Below, in pieces: positions 26,948-38,540 of a stretch of DNA of 64,000 nucleotides. The position numbers and the translations under genes are program-made. The notes beneath the pieces are model-generated. The model saw only the letters and a list, made by a program, of their open reading frames with translations, did no database searches and was not told the origin of the DNA. The DNA lies in contig NZ_LR217705.1 of assembly GCF_900698885.1 (NCBI RefSeq), positions 620,001 through 684,000 of the forward strand, in the 5' to 3' direction. Numbering within the stretch: position 1 is the stretch's first letter; each line of letters starts with the position of its first letter. The stretch comes from Erwinia_E haradaeae_H. Lineage in GTDB: Bacteria > Pseudomonadota > Gammaproteobacteria > Enterobacterales > Enterobacteriaceae.

Positions 26948-29233
26948 ATGAAAATAATTAAGAAATATTTATTTACGGGTTTTTTTATAATCATAGTATA
27001 TGGTTTTTGGCTAGATTATAAAATACAGTGTCGCATTAATGGAAGAATCTGGCGACTTCCGGCTGCAGTATACAGTCGCATAGTGACTCTTGAGCCAAAT
27101 ATGTCATACACTCAGCAAAATATGATCGCTTTACTAGAAGGAGCACAATATCGCAAAGTGACACACTCTTTGCATCTTGGTGAATTTACCGTAAAGAAAA
27201 ATAGTATTGAAATGATTCGTCGTCCTTTTGCTTTTCCAAAAAGTCCAGAAGCAGCAAGACATGTTTGCCTTGCTTTTAGTAATAATTGCTTACAGAAAAT
27301 ACAGGACCTTGATAGTGGTCATGATTTACGTTTTTTTCGTCTTGATCCTCGTTTAATTACCTTTTTAAGTGCCCCAAATAGAGAGCAGCGTCTTTTTTTA
27401 GCACGATCTAGTTTTCCAGATTTTTTAGTTAAAACACTGCTAATTACTGAAGATCGTCACTTTTACCACCATGCTGGTATTAGTTTACATGCCATCGCTC
27501 GAGCTTTTTTAATGAATATTATTGCTGGACATACAATACAAGGTGGTAGCACCCTGACTCAGCAATTAGTTAAAAATCTATTTCTCACCAATCAGCGTTC
27601 ACTATTGCGTAAGGTTAATGAAGCCTATATGGCTATAATTATGGACGCACGATATAATAAAGATCGAATTCTTGAGCTATATTTAAATGAAGTCTATCTG
27701 GGGCAGGTTGGGAGCAATCAAATCCATGGATTTCCTTTAGCAAGCCTTTATTATTTTGGACGCCCAGTTAATGAGCTTACTTTAGATCAACAAGCATTAT
27801 TAGTAGCCATGGTAAAAGGTGCATCATTTTATAATCCATGGCGCAATCCAAGCATAACATTAGAGCGTCGTAATTTGCTACTACGACTTGTAAAACAACA
27901 GAATATAATAGATTCAAAATGTTATATAACATTAAGGGCTCGAGCGTTAGGAGTGAATCATGAAAGTAATTTAATGGCTACACAAGCATCATTTATGCAA
28001 CTGGTTGATCATGAGTTACAGGCTAACTTAGGAAATAAAATTCAAGATGTTTCTGGGATTAAAATCTTTACTACACTCGATCCGTTATCACAAGATTCAG
28101 CTGAAAAATCGGTAAGAGAAGGTGTCGCAATCCTACGCAAAGAAAAAAACATTAATGATTTAGAGAGCGCAATGGTAATAGTGGATCGCTTTACTGGAGA
28201 AATACGTGCAATGGTAGGTGGAAGTAACTTGAAGTTTTTAGGGTACAATCATGCATTATGCGCACATCGACCCATTGGTTCCTTAGCGCAACCTGCAATT
28301 TATTTAACTGCATTTAGTCAACCGAACACCTATCGTTTCAATACTTGGATATCTGATAATCCTATCCAATTAAGACAGCTAAATAGCAAAATATGGGGAT
28401 CAGAAAACAATTCTCAATTATTTAACGGCCGTGTCATGCTAATAGATGCACTGACTGATTCAATAAATATTCCTACAATTAATCTTGGAATCACATTAGG
28501 GCTCCGTTCAATATTTGAGACATGGAGTAGACTTGGTGCACCAAAAGATCAATTAAAACCTCTATCTGCGATATTATTAGGGGCTTTAAATCTAACTCCA
28601 GTCGAAGTAGCTCAAGCATTTCAAACAATTTCAAGTGGTGGTAATTATTCAAAATTATCAACGCTATGCGCTGTTCTCTCTGAAAATGGCATAGTGCTTT
28701 ATGAGCGCTCACCCAATACAATTCGTAGTTTTTCGCCTCAGGCGGCGTATTTAACATTATATGCTATGCAGCAAGTAGTTGACCATGGTAACACCGAGAG
28801 AACTCTTGGAGCTTTACATCCTGCAGCTCATTTAGCAGGAAAAACGGGTACCACGAATTATTTAACAGATAGTTGGTTTGCAGGTATTGACGGAAAAGAA
28901 GTTACCATCACTTGGGTTGGTCGTGATAATAATCAGACTACCCAACTATATGGTGGAAATGAAGCCATGCAGATCTATCAGCGCTATCTTACAAAACATA
29001 CCCCATGGCCATTAATACTCACTCCGCCAGAAGATATCACGCTAATGCCAATAAATACTTCTGGTAACTTTGCCTGCAAAAATGACACAATCAGCCAATA
29101 CTTTCCGATATGGACAACTATGAATCTACATGGACTTTGTCAGCATAGCGAAACACCTCAAAAAAACTATAGAAATAAATTTACTGCTCAAATCAAGAGC
29201 ATGTTTAACCGATTTATGACAGGCGTGCATTAA
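26948..29233 (+). CDS. mrcB: Penicillin-binding protein 1b with an altered transpeptidase motif
   Basis: A bifunctional class A PBP that polymerises lipid II and cross-links peptidoglycan at the inner membrane. The 761 residues begin just before the single membrane segment (about 5-22); the cytoplasmic tail of Escherichia PBP1b (844 residues) is gone. A UB2H-type domain follows (about 35-120), then the GT51 domain with TEDRHFYHHAG (Glu near 168), GGSTLTQQLVKN and RKVNEAYMA, all intact. In the transpeptidase domain SIN (505-507) and KTG (632-634) are present, but the active-site SxxK reads S445-L-A-Q448, the lysine codon being replaced by CAA at 28289-28291. That lysine is needed for acylation, so cross-linking activity is doubtful while glycan polymerisation should persist. 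No clear ribosome site. hrpB, its Escherichia neighbour, is missing. Confidence 0.95.
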   Translation: MKIIKKYLFTGFFIIIVYGFWLDYKIQCRINGRIWRLPAAVYSRIVTLEPNMSYTQQNMIALLEGAQYRKVTHSLHLGEFTVKKNSIEMIRRPFAFPKSPEAARHVCLAFSNNCLQKIQDLDSGHDLRFFRLDPRLITFLSAPNREQRLFLARSSFPDFLVKTLLITEDRHFYHHAGISLHAIARAFLMNIIAGHTIQGGSTLTQQLVKNLFLTNQRSLLRKVNEAYMAIIMDARYNKDRILELYLNEVYLGQVGSNQIHGFPLASLYYFGRPVNELTLDQQALLVAMVKGASFYNPWRNPSITLERRNLLLRLVKQQNIIDSKCYITLRARALGVNHESNLMATQASFMQLVDHELQANLGNKIQDVSGIKIFTTLDPLSQDSAEKSVREGVAILRKEKNINDLESAMVIVDRFTGEIRAMVGGSNLKFLGYNHALCAHRPIGSLAQPAIYLTAFSQPNTYRFNTWISDNPIQLRQLNSKIWGSENNSQLFNGRVMLIDALTDSINIPTINLGITLGLRSIFETWSRLGAPKDQLKPLSAILLGALNLTPVEVAQAFQTISSGGNYSKLSTLCAVLSENGIVLYERSPNTIRSFSPQAAYLTLYAMQQVVDHGNTERTLGALHPAAHLAGKTGTTNYLTDSWFAGIDGKEVTITWVGRDNNQTTQLYGGNEAMQIYQRYLTKHTPWPLILTPPEDITLMPINTSGNFACKNDTISQYFPIWTTMNLHGLCQHSETPQKNYRNKFTAQIKSMFNRFMTGVH

Positions 29234-29489
29234 TAATATTAATAAAATATATCAATGTATATTATATTACATATGTTTTATATAAAATGTTATTGCTTTT
29301 TTATATAGGATGTCTGCATTGGAATGTAGTAATGATGTTTGTGTGAATATCCAACACTATTTGAATATACTTTTTACAAATAGATTTATTATAAATATAT
29401 ATAATAATTAAGCTTTACTTAGATTATTAAATACAAGTAATTATAAAATTAGAGGAATAGGTAGATTAATAAAGATTTTTCTCTTTTTA

Positions 29490-29515
29490 AAATTAGAAAA
29501 CCTATGTTCTAATTT
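29490..29515. repeat. Perfect 9-bp hairpin
   Basis: AAATTAGAA (29490-29498), an 8-base loop, TTCTAATTT (29507-29515), about 260 bases past the mrcB stop. A second stem CTCTTAT/ATAAGAG follows within 40 bases. The T-rich right arm could help end the mrcB transcript. Confidence 0.65.
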
Positions 29516-29826
29516 ATCTTAATGAGTATCTCTTATAGATAAGATAAGAGAAAGCAATATTATTAATATACTATATATATTATAAAAAATCTAAATTTAC
29601 TATATCGATATAGATTAGATGAATAAGCTTATTTTAAAAGATTCTTAAAATGACATTCAAGTATATACATAAAACTATTAGATTGAGAAAATAGTTATCT
29701 GAATTTTCGTAGAGATAATTCACTACAGAAAGTCTAATTCTGATATGATAGATGTTGATTTTATAACCCATATTATCTAATAATCATACGCCATTTAATA
29801 AAATTAAAAAATCATAAAATTCACAG

Positions 29827-29850
29827 AAATATAATATATATATTATATTT
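29827..29850. repeat. 24-base perfect A+T palindrome
   Basis: Twelve bases AAATATAATATA followed at once by their exact inverse. Only A and T occur, so chance is likelier than for the mixed-base stems. Confidence 0.7.
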
Positions 29851-30430
29851 ATAATATAAACCTATCCATAATGATAAGATTTTTTATGTTCTATATTGAT
29901 AGATTCCTCTTGCTATATAACGCATAATCTAAATTATCCATTAACAAAAGCTATAGAGTTCAACATAAGTTATATGATCTTTTAAGTAATTTTTATTAAA
30001 TTGTATAATGAATATTAGTATCACTCTAAAAATCTTAGGCATGATTTTTATTAAAATATACAAGAAATAGATGCTGCTCTGTCGAATTGATTTATCTTAC
30101 CTTATTAATAAATCTATCAAATAATTGATCATTAACATCTCTTATTTATTAACACGATTTTAATTATCTACAAATTTCTTCATTTTAGTATAGTACACAT
30201 ACTAATTCTTATTTTATTTTACTGAAGATAAAATTATGAAAATTATATTATTTAATTAACACAATGACTTCTCATATTTACTAAAAAATATATTAAAGTA
30301 TGAGAAATTTGTGATAAATGTTAACTATATTCAGAAAATCCTATTTTTTATGTCTAGATTAGAGCTCTTTATGAAAGACATCTCCTTAATCACAATTAGT
30401 ATATATTAAAATTTTTTTAACATTAAGATG

Positions 30431-30450
30431 TTATCTTTATGAAAAGATAA
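30431..30450 (-). terminator. Hairpin past the ppk stop
   Basis: TTATCTTT (30431-30438), loop ATGA, AAAGATAA (30443-30450), about 50 bases downstream of ppk on its strand. It could define the ppk 3' end, but the stem is A+T rich and no good T-run follows. Confidence 0.3.
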
Positions 30451-30501
30451 TTAATAAAAACTACCATATTTATTTTTTGTATTTTTTTGCGGTATAGATT
30501 A

Positions 30502-32568
30502 TTAATCCACTTGTGCAAAAGATTTTATATATTTATAAATCGCTATTTGAGAGCGAATCTTGCGTCGTCTACCTTGTGGTACATAACGATTACTTAGGTT
30601 TTGATCAATAAAACGAGCTTTTAAATTATCATTTTTTAGGATCTTTATTATATCTATAATCCGTTTCTTAAGAACAGGATTGAGTATAGCTACTCCAACT
30701 TCTATACGATCATCAATATTACGTGTCATCCAATCTGCTGAAGATAAGAATACTTTGGTTTTTAATCCATGACGAAAAATATAAACACGATCGTGTTCTA
30801 GATAGCGATCAACAATACTGATCGCGCGAATATTGTCACTAACTCCTTTTAGTTTTGGTATGAGAGTGCACATACCTCTAATTATTAGATCAATTCTTAC
30901 ACCAAAACTAGAAGCAGTATATAAACGATCTACCAACCCTTTATCAACTAAATTGTTCAATTTTAGGGTAATTGCAGAAGATACACCTTTTTTTGCATGA
31001 GTAATTTCATTATCGATTAATCGATAAAGACTATATCTCGCATTTTGAGGTGAAACTATGAGGTGTTTGAAATTTACTGGGCGATATGGGTTGGCAATAA
31101 AATGAAATACTTGTCTCACTTCATTAGTAATGCGTGCGTCAGCGGTTAAAAGAGAATAATCGGTATATAATCTTGCAGTTTTTTCATTAAAGTTTCCGGT
31201 GCCAATGTGCGCGTAACGGTTAATTTCTCCATTTTCAAATCTTGAAATTAAAAATAATTTAGCGTGAATTTTTAAACCTGGCGCTGAGAAAAGAACATGA
31301 ACCCCAGCTTCAGTTAACCGCTTAGCCCAATGAATATTAGCCTCTTCATTAAATCGAGCCTGTAACTCAACTACGACCGTAACTTTTTTTCCATTATATG
31401 CTGCGTGAATCATTGCGTTAATAATACGTGAATCTTCAGCAACGCGATAAATATTGATTTTAATTTCTAGTACAACGGGATCAAAAGATGCCTGATGCAG
31501 AAGATCTAGAACATGCTCAAATGTATGATATGGGTAATACAAAAGAATATCGCCAGTACGAATAGCATCAAATCCATTTAAAAACCGATCAAATCGTAAA
31601 TGTCGCAGCTGTATTAAAGGTTTATGAAATAAATGAGCCTTGCCAACATTTGGAAAATTAATAAAATCTTTAAAATTATGATAACGCCCACCTGGTAAAA
31701 TAGAGTCATATTTAGAAAGATTCAGTTTATTACGTAAAATATTAACCATAACATCTGGCATGTCGCTTTGATAAATAAAGCGCACTGGTTTAGCGGTTAA
31801 TCGTTGTTTTAGGCTAGATGACATTAACTCTAATAAGCTGGATTCCATTTCAGTTACTAAGTCATACTCTGCATCACGGGTCATTTTGATAGCATAGGCA
31901 TTAATTATATCATATTTAAATAATCCATAAAAAATGTCCTCTAAGCAATAACGTAAAATATTATCTAGCAAGATCATTGGTTTTCGACGACGAGGTAATT
32001 CTGGAGGTAAATGCACAAAGCGTGGTACTTTATCAGAGGGAATCTCAAGTAAAGCATATTTTATCTCTGAACCATATATAATTTCAACAGATAAATAAGT
32101 GTAATTATCTTTTAATAACCTCATTAAATCACTATCAGGATTAATTAAAATAGGAGTGATATGTTGTCGTAACTTATACTTAAAATAATGCCTTAACCAA
32201 ATTTTTTGATTCTCAGCTAACTGACGCTCGTTAATTAAAAAAATTTCATTACGTGCCATTTCCAATAACAAATCATTATATAAAATATTTAATTCCTGAT
32301 CAAATATTAATACCCGTTTCTGAATTTTTTTTAGTAACTCATATGAAGCACCTGGAATATCTTGCTCTTTGCTGATTAGGATACGTCGTTTTAGATCTGA
32401 AAATTTAACCTTATAAAATTCTTCTAAATTGCTAGAATAAATACCAAGAAAACGCATACGTTCAATTAATGGATTGGTTTTATCAGAAGCTTCTTGTAAT
32501 ACTCTTTCGTTAAAAGATAACCAACTTAATTCTTTTTCTATATATTGATGATCCTGATACGTTGTCAC
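30502..32568 (-). CDS. ppk: Polyphosphate kinase 1
   Basis: Polymerises the terminal phosphate of ATP into polyphosphate, reversibly. The 688 residues match the Escherichia enzyme throughout: an N-terminal domain opening with YIEKELSWLSFNERVLQEA, and the two phospholipase-D-like domains carrying the active histidines, His435 (LKIHAKLFLIS, the phosphorylated one) and His454 (YAHIGTGNFNEKTARLYTD). Nothing looks damaged. ATG at 32568. The partner exopolyphosphatase gene ppx, next to ppk in Escherichia, is not present. Its survival, flanked on one side by over 4 kb of empty DNA, suggests that polyphosphate still matters in this organism. Confidence 0.98.
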   Translation of the reverse strand: MTTYQDHQYIEKELSWLSFNERVLQEASDKTNPLIERMRFLGIYSSNLEEFYKVKFSDLKRRILISKEQDIPGASYELLKKIQKRVLIFDQELNILYNDLLLEMARNEIFLINERQLAENQKIWLRHYFKYKLRQHITPILINPDSDLMRLLKDNYTYLSVEIIYGSEIKYALLEIPSDKVPRFVHLPPELPRRRKPMILLDNILRYCLEDIFYGLFKYDIINAYAIKMTRDAEYDLVTEMESSLLELMSSSLKQRLTAKPVRFIYQSDMPDVMVNILRNKLNLSKYDSILPGGRYHNFKDFINFPNVGKAHLFHKPLIQLRHLRFDRFLNGFDAIRTGDILLYYPYHTFEHVLDLLHQASFDPVVLEIKINIYRVAEDSRIINAMIHAAYNGKKVTVVVELQARFNEEANIHWAKRLTEAGVHVLFSAPGLKIHAKLFLISRFENGEINRYAHIGTGNFNEKTARLYTDYSLLTADARITNEVRQVFHFIANPYRPVNFKHLIVSPQNARYSLYRLIDNEITHAKKGVSSAITLKLNNLVDKGLVDRLYTASSFGVRIDLIIRGMCTLIPKLKGVSDNIRAISIVDRYLEHDRVYIFRHGLKTKVFLSSADWMTRNIDDRIEVGVAILNPVLKKRIIDIIKILKNDNLKARFIDQNLSNRYVPQGRRRKIRSQIAIYKYIKSFAQVD

Positions 32569-33158
32569 TCTATGCCTCTCTGTGGGGTTCAGGTGTTTTA
32601 TTAGTTTTCAATTATTATGAACCCAACATGTTAGCACTTTCTAACGTATGATCTTAGTAGTATAAAATATGCTAATGAACAATTATTGATTAATTTATAA
32701 TAATCTGTTCATAAAAAGTATAAATAGTATTTACGGTAAAAATAATTCTTAACAACCAACTCACTGTGTAACATCTGATATTCTTAATAATTATTAATAA
32801 AAAAATAAAATAAATATTGATAGATGACTTTCTTATTCCAAGATTTATTTAACTTCTCTATTATGCAATCTTTTCTAGAGTATTATTATCTATTTTATTT
32901 TTATAAACATATCCATATTTCTATATCATGATATGCATAAAGAAAATCTTTAGACTCTTCTTCTAAAAGTTAACGATTGCGAAGTTATTAAATTATCCCG
33001 TGTAATTTTGTGATCTTCTAAAACAGAGGTATCTTGTCTTTTATTAAAAATATTATTAAAACTAATTAATGATCATAAAAAGATACAATAATATTGTAAA
33101 CCGATATAAGCGTCCTTTTAGTTAAAAATGACATGTTATCAACATATTAAGATTTTTT

Positions 33159-33174
33159 TACAGTGTGCACTGTA
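33159..33174. repeat. 7-bp inverted repeat after a T-run
   Basis: TACAGTG, two bases, CACTGTA (33159-33174), preceded by seven T residues. It is unusually rich in G+C for this gap. Not a LexA-type site. Confidence 0.5.
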
Positions 33175-34062
33175 TGAAACAACGCGCTATCTGTCATAAC
33201 ATCTATATATCTATCAAAGTAATTTATGAAGATGTAAATTATCAAAACTAGTGGACTAAAAAAAATCTGGATACTTATTATCCCGTATTCCACGATAAAC
33301 TTACAAATTAAATGAATTACTTCAAGACCTGCTCACCGTTAAAAGATAATATACTTAAAATATATTACTAAATACAAAATTATTTTACTGCGCTGAAAAA
33401 ATGATAAGCCTCATGAGTACTATTATATCTTTGACAGTGAATTAAAAACATATAGTTTATAGTCGATCAGTTTTACTCACTTCTTGTAGTATAAAAAATA
33501 ATGTAATTTCTCTGTCACTAACGCCACTTTTTCAAGGTAAATAATTAAAATAAGTAACGGCAATATAAGCTATATTTCATGATAGCTCCAAGATAAGAGT
33601 TTTTAATCATATGAGTACTATTAAGTTTATAAAAATTAATAAATATCAAAAGAATTAAAAACCATCTAATAATACATAAAACTCAGCATATATTAAAATA
33701 CAATATTGTACTCAATTAAATAGTGTGTAGTCTTCATATAAGCTGTATACGCTGTACTTAACTACAAGGCAATGGATCTATTGAATTAACTTAATAAAAA
33801 TATAGAAAAATATTATATCGATTTAGGTTTTAATTTCTTAGAAATGTATAAAAACAACATAAATAAATATTTTTTAATATTTATCTCTAAAACTTCTGCA
33901 TAATTTTACTATTATATTTTATATTTGATATTTAATTAGTATTTAACCCTTGGTAAATTTTAAAATGTTAGTACGTATATTAAAACTAAAAGATTTGAAA
34001 TGTAACTTTCAAGTGAAATCTTGGTAGTGTCAAAAAATAACTTACCTGCCACAGATAACACG

Positions 34063-34095
34063 GGTATGTGTTTTAAGGTAAAAGTACCACATACC
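34063..34095. repeat. Hairpin in a G+C-richer island of the desert
   Basis: GGTATGTG (34063-34070) pairs with CACATACC (34088-34095) across 17 bases. The patch around it (about 34040-34100) has far more G and C than the flanks, as a functional remnant or small RNA might. No gene recognised. Confidence 0.5.
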
Positions 34096-36803
34096 TGCAT
34101 AAAAATATAATATATATCACTTTATTTTATATTGGTTAAACCAAAAAATTTTTATATCATTTAAGTTATACTGGCAATATAGTAGAAAAACTATTACGCA
34201 TAACAGGTGATTAATTCACGCCGAGTTACTAAAGTTATGGACTGTCATAATATAAAAATAACCACCCATTCTATAGAATTAGAATGATATCTTCTAAATT
34301 ACCACTATTAACCTATCGTAATGTTAAGATTAATTTTTAATTCTACTTTATCAGTTCACAAAGAACGGAGATATTATTGGTTACTTAAAACCATCTTAGT
34401 AAATTCTTTGGAAAAGCAGTAACCGTTACTATAGTTTGTGTAACAAAATTTAGCATATATGTTTTAAATGAACGCTTGATACTAATCATATCATCAGATG
34501 ATGATGTAATAGTAATATCTATTTTAAATTAAAATATAGTTTTATTAATAATATGTTATATATTGAAATATTTTTTGAAAAATCAAATGGTATGGTTAAT
34601 GAAAAATTTTAAAAATAGATAATTTGATATTATAGGTAAAACGTGATATACATTACAATGTAAACATATTTAGCAGAATCTAAAACATGTATTTAAATCT
34701 AAGATATTTTTACGTATTTTTATAAGTGGTAAATAATATAATAATATTAATTTATGATTTTTTTAAACATACAAGTATATTTGAATTAATACAAGAGTCT
34801 TTCTTTAGTTTTGTCTTTATCGGGATTCGATAATATTATATTACGTGCATATTTATCAAATTTATTAATACATTATTAATGTAGATCTGCATGATATGAA
34901 GATATTCAGTGTCTATGTATGTCAGACCCTGCATCAAATAGATTTTTTATGATCTCTAATAATGGATGCATTTTTTAAAATAAAAAATCAGAAAAATAGA
35001 ATAATTTAATCATATCCTAATACTGATACTGCTTTTTAAGTCCCTTAAAAATGCGAAAAACGTTGCCTGAACTGCTCAGTAAAAAATAAAAAATAAACAT
35101 AGTTCCTAATATGTTGATTGTGTGTTTATTTTTTAATCATGAAGTTAGCGTGCATTACTAATTTCAAAATCAAAATCTGAGCTAAAGGCGCCCTTTAAAT
35201 GTACATTAACAAGAAAAACTATAAAAATTTTAGTACTCACCTAAGTAAACTCACTAAATATCTTATCAAATTTCTCTTTATATTTATCTTTAAAAGTCAG
35301 AAATTATATTTGTGGTAGTATTTTACTTTTAGAATCTAAATATCAATTTTCTCTCAAAATTTTTTCATAATATCACTAATAAATGACATTTTGTATCTTG
35401 TCTCTGTTAATTCTCTAAATTAAAATCTTTATATTAACTAAAGATCTAAAAATATAAGCTTATGTATTACAAGAGAATCTTGCATTCAGAAAAGAATACA
35501 GAGCAATCCACTTCAACATAATATTCAATATCAATAGTCCAGTGGAAATAATATTGAATCTTCTTGATATGTTTAATTAAAACCACCATTTAAATATCTT
35601 TATATTATAAAAATTTAGTATGCATACTTAAAAAGTTAAACTAACGATTACAGATTGGAATAGATAAAAAACATGTTTTATCTTTCTACGTATTATATAC
35701 CTAATACATTAGAAAGGACTTTGCCTACTGGATGTTCCTAATGAATGTATAATTATTATTAGATTATCAAATCTGATATAAAGTTCATAGTTTATACTAC
35801 AAGTAGGTGCGCTCTTTTATGCTATATGATTTTATACATAGCTTCGAACATAATAACTTTATTATTATATGTTAAAAAATAAAGTTTATCATCACTCCTA
35901 TCTGCCAAACCAAAAAATAAGCAAGTCAAGCGACAATAATAAAAGTATATAGATACTAAGATATAAATTAAAAATATATGGGATAATATTTATATTCATA
36001 AAAATATCAAAGCATCTAAGTTATCGATAAAACCGATAATGATTAAATAGCACTTTCATAAATCTCAATATCAGCCTCAAAATAAAATTTTGTTCTCTAA
36101 ATATTAATAAAGATTAAAAATTTAATATCTTATTTTATTCTTATTTGTTAATTCTTTAACAGAATAAGTTGAGTTACAAGGAGATCAGATAGTTATTTGA
36201 ATAATGGAGAAAAAATTGTTTAACCTATAAATTTATAGACCACTCAAACAGTTTAGTATTAATTTTAAAAACTATTCTATAATAAATAAAAAAATTTACA
36301 TTAAATTATGTCTATAAAATTAAGCATACTACTAATTAGTGTTATTAATTTATAATATAATATTATTATAAATAGCAGATTCAGTTTTTAATAAAATTAT
36401 AGAATTATATTATATAATAATAATTATATCTAAAATGATATATAAAATATATACAAAATTAATAACTAAAATAATTTGCTTCTTTTATTAGTTATCTGTG
36501 AAAAATATATGTTGATAGCACTTAAGAAAATAAGGATCTTATAATGATTGCTAATTATATATCCAATGTTCAATTTACCATAAAGGCAAAATAAAAATTA
36601 TCATGAATTTTTAAGATTAGCAAAATAGTAGTTTTGTTTACTATCTAATCAGGTTTATATGATATCATATGTCATATTATATATATTGATATTTACTAGC
36701 GTATGTAGTCACATATTTCGATTTGGTGTAGCTTCAATTTACCAACATGATGACCAGCATTACATCAAAGATTAAATATAAAAAAATTAAGAGTATATTG
36801 CTT

Positions 36804-37451
36804 TTATTCAAAAAATTGATTAATTTTTGCTTTTAAAATGTCAATCGCAATACGATTCTTCCCTCCACGCGGTACAATAATATCAGCATATTGCTTACAC
36901 GGTTCAATAAATTGCAAAAACATAGGGCGTACTGTTTTCTGGTATTGATCCATAACAGAATCTATAGAGCGCCCCCTTTCGTTTACATCACGTTTCATGC
37001 GTCGCATAAGACAAATGTCAAGAGAGGTATCCACGAAAATAGAAAAATTCATCTCTTGACGTAATTTTGCGTTTGTTAGTAACAAAATACCTTCTAAGAT
37101 AATTACTTTTTTTGGTTTTAAATGTAGTGTTTTTTTTGTACGTGTATGTTCAACATAACTATAAACCGGTAAATCAATTGAATATCCTGATTTTAGCATT
37201 TGTAAGTGTTGTAAAAGTAGACTATGATCCATAGCGTTTGGATGGTCATAATTCGTTTTTACTCTTTCGGACATAGTTAGATGTCCCTGGTCTCTATAAT
37301 AAGCGTCTTCAGGAATCACACCAATATTATCATCACCAAAACGATCTCTAACTTCATGATACAACGTACTAGCAATCAGACTTTTACCTGAGGCGGATGC
37401 GCCTGAGATGCCTACAATAACACACTGATGATGAGACGAATTTTCAACCAT
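36804..37451 (-). CDS. udk: Uridine kinase
   Basis: Phosphorylates uridine and cytidine with GTP or ATP in pyrimidine salvage. A P-loop kinase with Walker A GASASGKS (about residues 16-23), PEDAYYRDQGHL, TNYDHPNAMDHSLL, VEHTRTKKT and RRMKRDVNERGRS, all as in Escherichia Udk. I choose the ATG at 37451 (MVENSSHHQCVIVG), ten bases after an AGG, giving 215 residues (213 in Escherichia); the open frame continues to a GTG at 37490 that would add 13 unconserved residues. It stands alone with more than 1.6 kb of empty DNA on either side. Confidence 0.97.
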   Translation of the reverse strand: MVENSSHHQCVIVGISGASASGKSLIASTLYHEVRDRFGDDNIGVIPEDAYYRDQGHLTMSERVKTNYDHPNAMDHSLLLQHLQMLKSGYSIDLPVYSYVEHTRTKKTLHLKPKKVIILEGILLLTNAKLRQEMNFSIFVDTSLDICLMRRMKRDVNERGRSIDSVMDQYQKTVRPMFLQFIEPCKQYADIIVPRGGKNRIAIDILKAKINQFFE

Positions 37452-38116
37452 ATTTAAACGACCTGCACTAGAAACAGCATAAAAAGGCACTATGAATATT
37501 TATAGATTGTACGATGCAGAAAATATCCATAAACCAGCCTAGGTATAAAAACCTAAGTGCAATTTGTCGCTATATTATACTAATGTATAGTAGTAATATA
37601 CTACTAATAGTAATAATTTTTAGTAATTATATCGTTATTATTTAATAGGATTAATACAGTAGAACCTATACTAACCAGATAATAACATATATTCTAAGAA
37701 TTTTATTTTTCTAAATTTAAATTTATTAACCTAAAGTAGTCGTATGATAATATATAAACGAAGATTCTGTTTAGTAAAAATAATCTAATTAAAGTGCATT
37801 ATAATACTTAGTGATATATACTAATATAGTACTACAAAATACTTATTAATATTCACTCACTGAATCATTAACCGAAAATTATTGTTAACACTTATTTTTA
37901 TTAATTTCAATCGTCAGTGTATATATTTGTCACTCTAAACCTTTTTAGTGGATAACCTATTAGAAATAATACATAAAAACTAGAGTAACATTACTAGTAA
38001 ATTTTTAATGATCAGTAAATTGACAGATTCCAATCTCTCTCAACACTTAGCTGATATTTTATCTTTGATCATTAGTAAATAACAGAATTTTCTTTTTTTT
38101 TCGATGATCAAAATTG

Positions 38117-38142
38117 GTAAGATCGTCAAAGTACGATCTTAC
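38117..38142 (+). terminator. 10-bp hairpin followed by a T-rich stretch
   Basis: GTAAGATCGT (38117-38126), six bases, ACGATCTTAC (38133-38142), then within 15 bases a T-run (CTTTTTTT). Shape and T-run resemble an intrinsic terminator on the plus strand, yet no plus-strand gene lies upstream, so it may be a relic. Confidence 0.4.
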
Positions 38143-38540
38143 AGTCTAACTACCTTCTTTTTTAAAAAAGATTTATATTTTTTTAAAAAGATTTATATTT
38201 TGCAGTATATATTTAAGACTTATCTAAAATATTTTTATACAATATTTTTTATACAATTTTTTATTAATACCACCACTTAGTAAGTGTGCCTTACTTTAAA
38301 AGATTAAGCTACAGGATATTGGTAATCTGAAACAGAAGTGTACATATATAATATTTACATACCAGTTTGAAGAGATTACCCCCTAAGAGTAGTTAGTTTC
38401 TTTATGGTGCATCAAGTATTATGATGGCTAATTTTAACTAACCATATCATCTTATCAGAACCCTAGCCTATGCTAAAACTAAAAATATCCACTAAGTACT
38501 GCATTGATTAGTATAGATACTATCTGTGAGATGATTGGCA

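Larger units (their letters stand above)
29234..30501. other. 1.3-kb convergent spacer between mrcB and ppk
   Basis: No gene; ppx, which follows ppk in Escherichia, is not seen. Inverted repeats: AAATTAGAA/TTCTAATTT (29490-29515), CTCTTAT/ATAAGAG just after it, a 24-base A+T palindrome (29827-29850), TTCTCATA/TATGAGAA (30269-30306) and TTATCTTT/AAAGATAA (30431-30450). The last lies about 50 bases past the ppk stop. Confidence 0.6.
32569..36803. other. 4.2-kb gene desert between ppk and udk
   Basis: The longest gap in the window. No frame over about 60 codons, no tRNA and no recognised relic on either strand. Small islands stand out: TACAGTG/CACTGTA (33159-33174); a patch at about 34040-34100 clearly richer in G+C than its surroundings, with the hairpin at 34063-34095; GGTTACT/AGTAACC (about 34378-34427); ATTCAATAT/ATATTGAAT (35523-35559); and a 14-base A+T palindrome (36225-36238). 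An undetected small RNA cannot be excluded at 34040-34100. Confidence 0.6.
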
